Positions 63,851 to 64,000 of a stretch of DNA of 64,000 nt are shown one piece after another; positions within the stretch are counted from its first letter, which is position 1; each line of letters begins with the position of its first letter. The notes below the pieces were generated by a model. The model did not search any database, had not been told where the DNA came from, and saw nothing but the letters and a program-made list of their open reading frames with translations. The stretch spans positions 124,001 to 188,000 of the forward strand of contig CACJQK010000002.1 of the NCBI GenBank assembly GCA_902595515.1, given 5' to 3'. The stretch is from an uncultured SAR116 cluster alpha proteobacterium (GTDB taxonomy: Bacteria; Pseudomonadota; Alphaproteobacteria; Puniceispirillales; Marisalimonadaceae). Position numbers and translations under genes: made by a program.

Positions 63851-64000
63851 TCAATTTTGACCATTTATAAATGTTATAATAAGTTCTCTTTTTCTCATCG
63901 GATCTAACTCAACAAAAAAAATACGCTTCCATTTTCCTAGCCTTAATTTACTGTTTTTTACAGGTATATTCTCGGATGAGTTAAAAAACAAAGATCTAAT
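63851..64000 (-). CDS. C-terminal end of a YjbQ (UPF0047) family protein
   Basis: An open frame enters from the right edge and stops at TGA 63851-63853. Its last 49 residues include RLGKWKRIFFVELDPMRKRE and then LIITFING, the unmistakable C-terminal part of YjbQ/UPF0047 proteins, which show side activity as thiamine-phosphate synthases and whose true role is not settled. It is too short for the ORF track. Its stop is one base before the cytidylyltransferase start, so it is the upstream member of that operon. Confidence 0.8.
   Translation of the reverse strand: MRSLFFNSSENIPVKNSKLRLGKWKRIFFVELDPMRKRELIITFINGQN

Overview
The window is a gene-dense, very AT-rich stretch of a bacterial chromosome. 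It most likely comes from a low-GC marine alphaproteobacterium with a compact genome. The alphaproteobacterial call rests on a GapR (DUF2312) gene beside DUF1244 and on a proteobacterial-type MntR, with SufE and QueF as weaker context. Streamlining shows in many ATGA or TAATG start/stop overlaps and in convergent genes that share a TTAA as two stop codons. I saw no rRNA, tRNA, CRISPR array, transposase or integrase.

Region 1 (1-11.4 kb) is carbon catabolism. A minus-strand operon reads GMC oxidoreductase, acyl-CoA dehydrogenase, 3-hydroxyisobutyryl-CoA hydrolase, thiolase, GlpE-like rhodanese, as expected for branched-chain or fatty-acyl-CoA breakdown. An enoyl-CoA hydratase and a YbfB-like MFS permease follow. 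Next come an APH-type kinase, an SDR and an acyl-CoA dehydrogenase whose features match the ACAD10/ACAD11 and bacterial Lva systems for 4-hydroxy acids, beside a HAD hydrolase.

Region 2 (11.4-23.8 kb) is mostly housekeeping: a GT2, two RNA-methyltransferase-like proteins, SufE, a GT39, MntR with a DtxR-type operator touching its ribosome binding site, DUF1244-gapR-pyrF-queF, an MFS permease, acetoacetyl-CoA synthetase, PhhB, an FMN reductase and dihydroorotase.

Region 3 (23.9-64 kb) is a large surface-polysaccharide (O-antigen or capsule) locus. It opens with a WecA-like transferase diverging from a nucleotide-sugar dehydrogenase, a PglC-like initiating transferase and a FlaA1/PglF-type 4,6-dehydratase. 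From 29.3 kb almost everything is on the minus strand: the complete dTDP-rhamnose pathway (rmlCBDA), a variable block of about ten glycosyltransferases and several methyltransferases, the first two steps of a CDP-deoxysugar pathway with an unusual cupin and reductase, a Wzy-like polymerase, a PglK-like ABC transporter that may replace Wzx, a Wzz-like protein, and GDP-fucose synthesis (gmd, fcl) with a GT11 fucosyltransferase. At the right edge an SDR, a DRE-TIM aldolase and a CMP-sugar synthetase-like protein suggest an uncommon acidic sugar, beside the end of a YjbQ gene.

The best leads for new biology are the oxygenase/PLP-enzyme pair at 34.6-36.1 kb, the perfect (TAA)12 tract upstream of a small unknown gene at 36.3-36.9 kb, the non-canonical CDP-sugar branch, the aldolase/CMP-sugar module, and the split ACAD10/11-like module. 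All functional assignments are by reading motifs; no database search was run.
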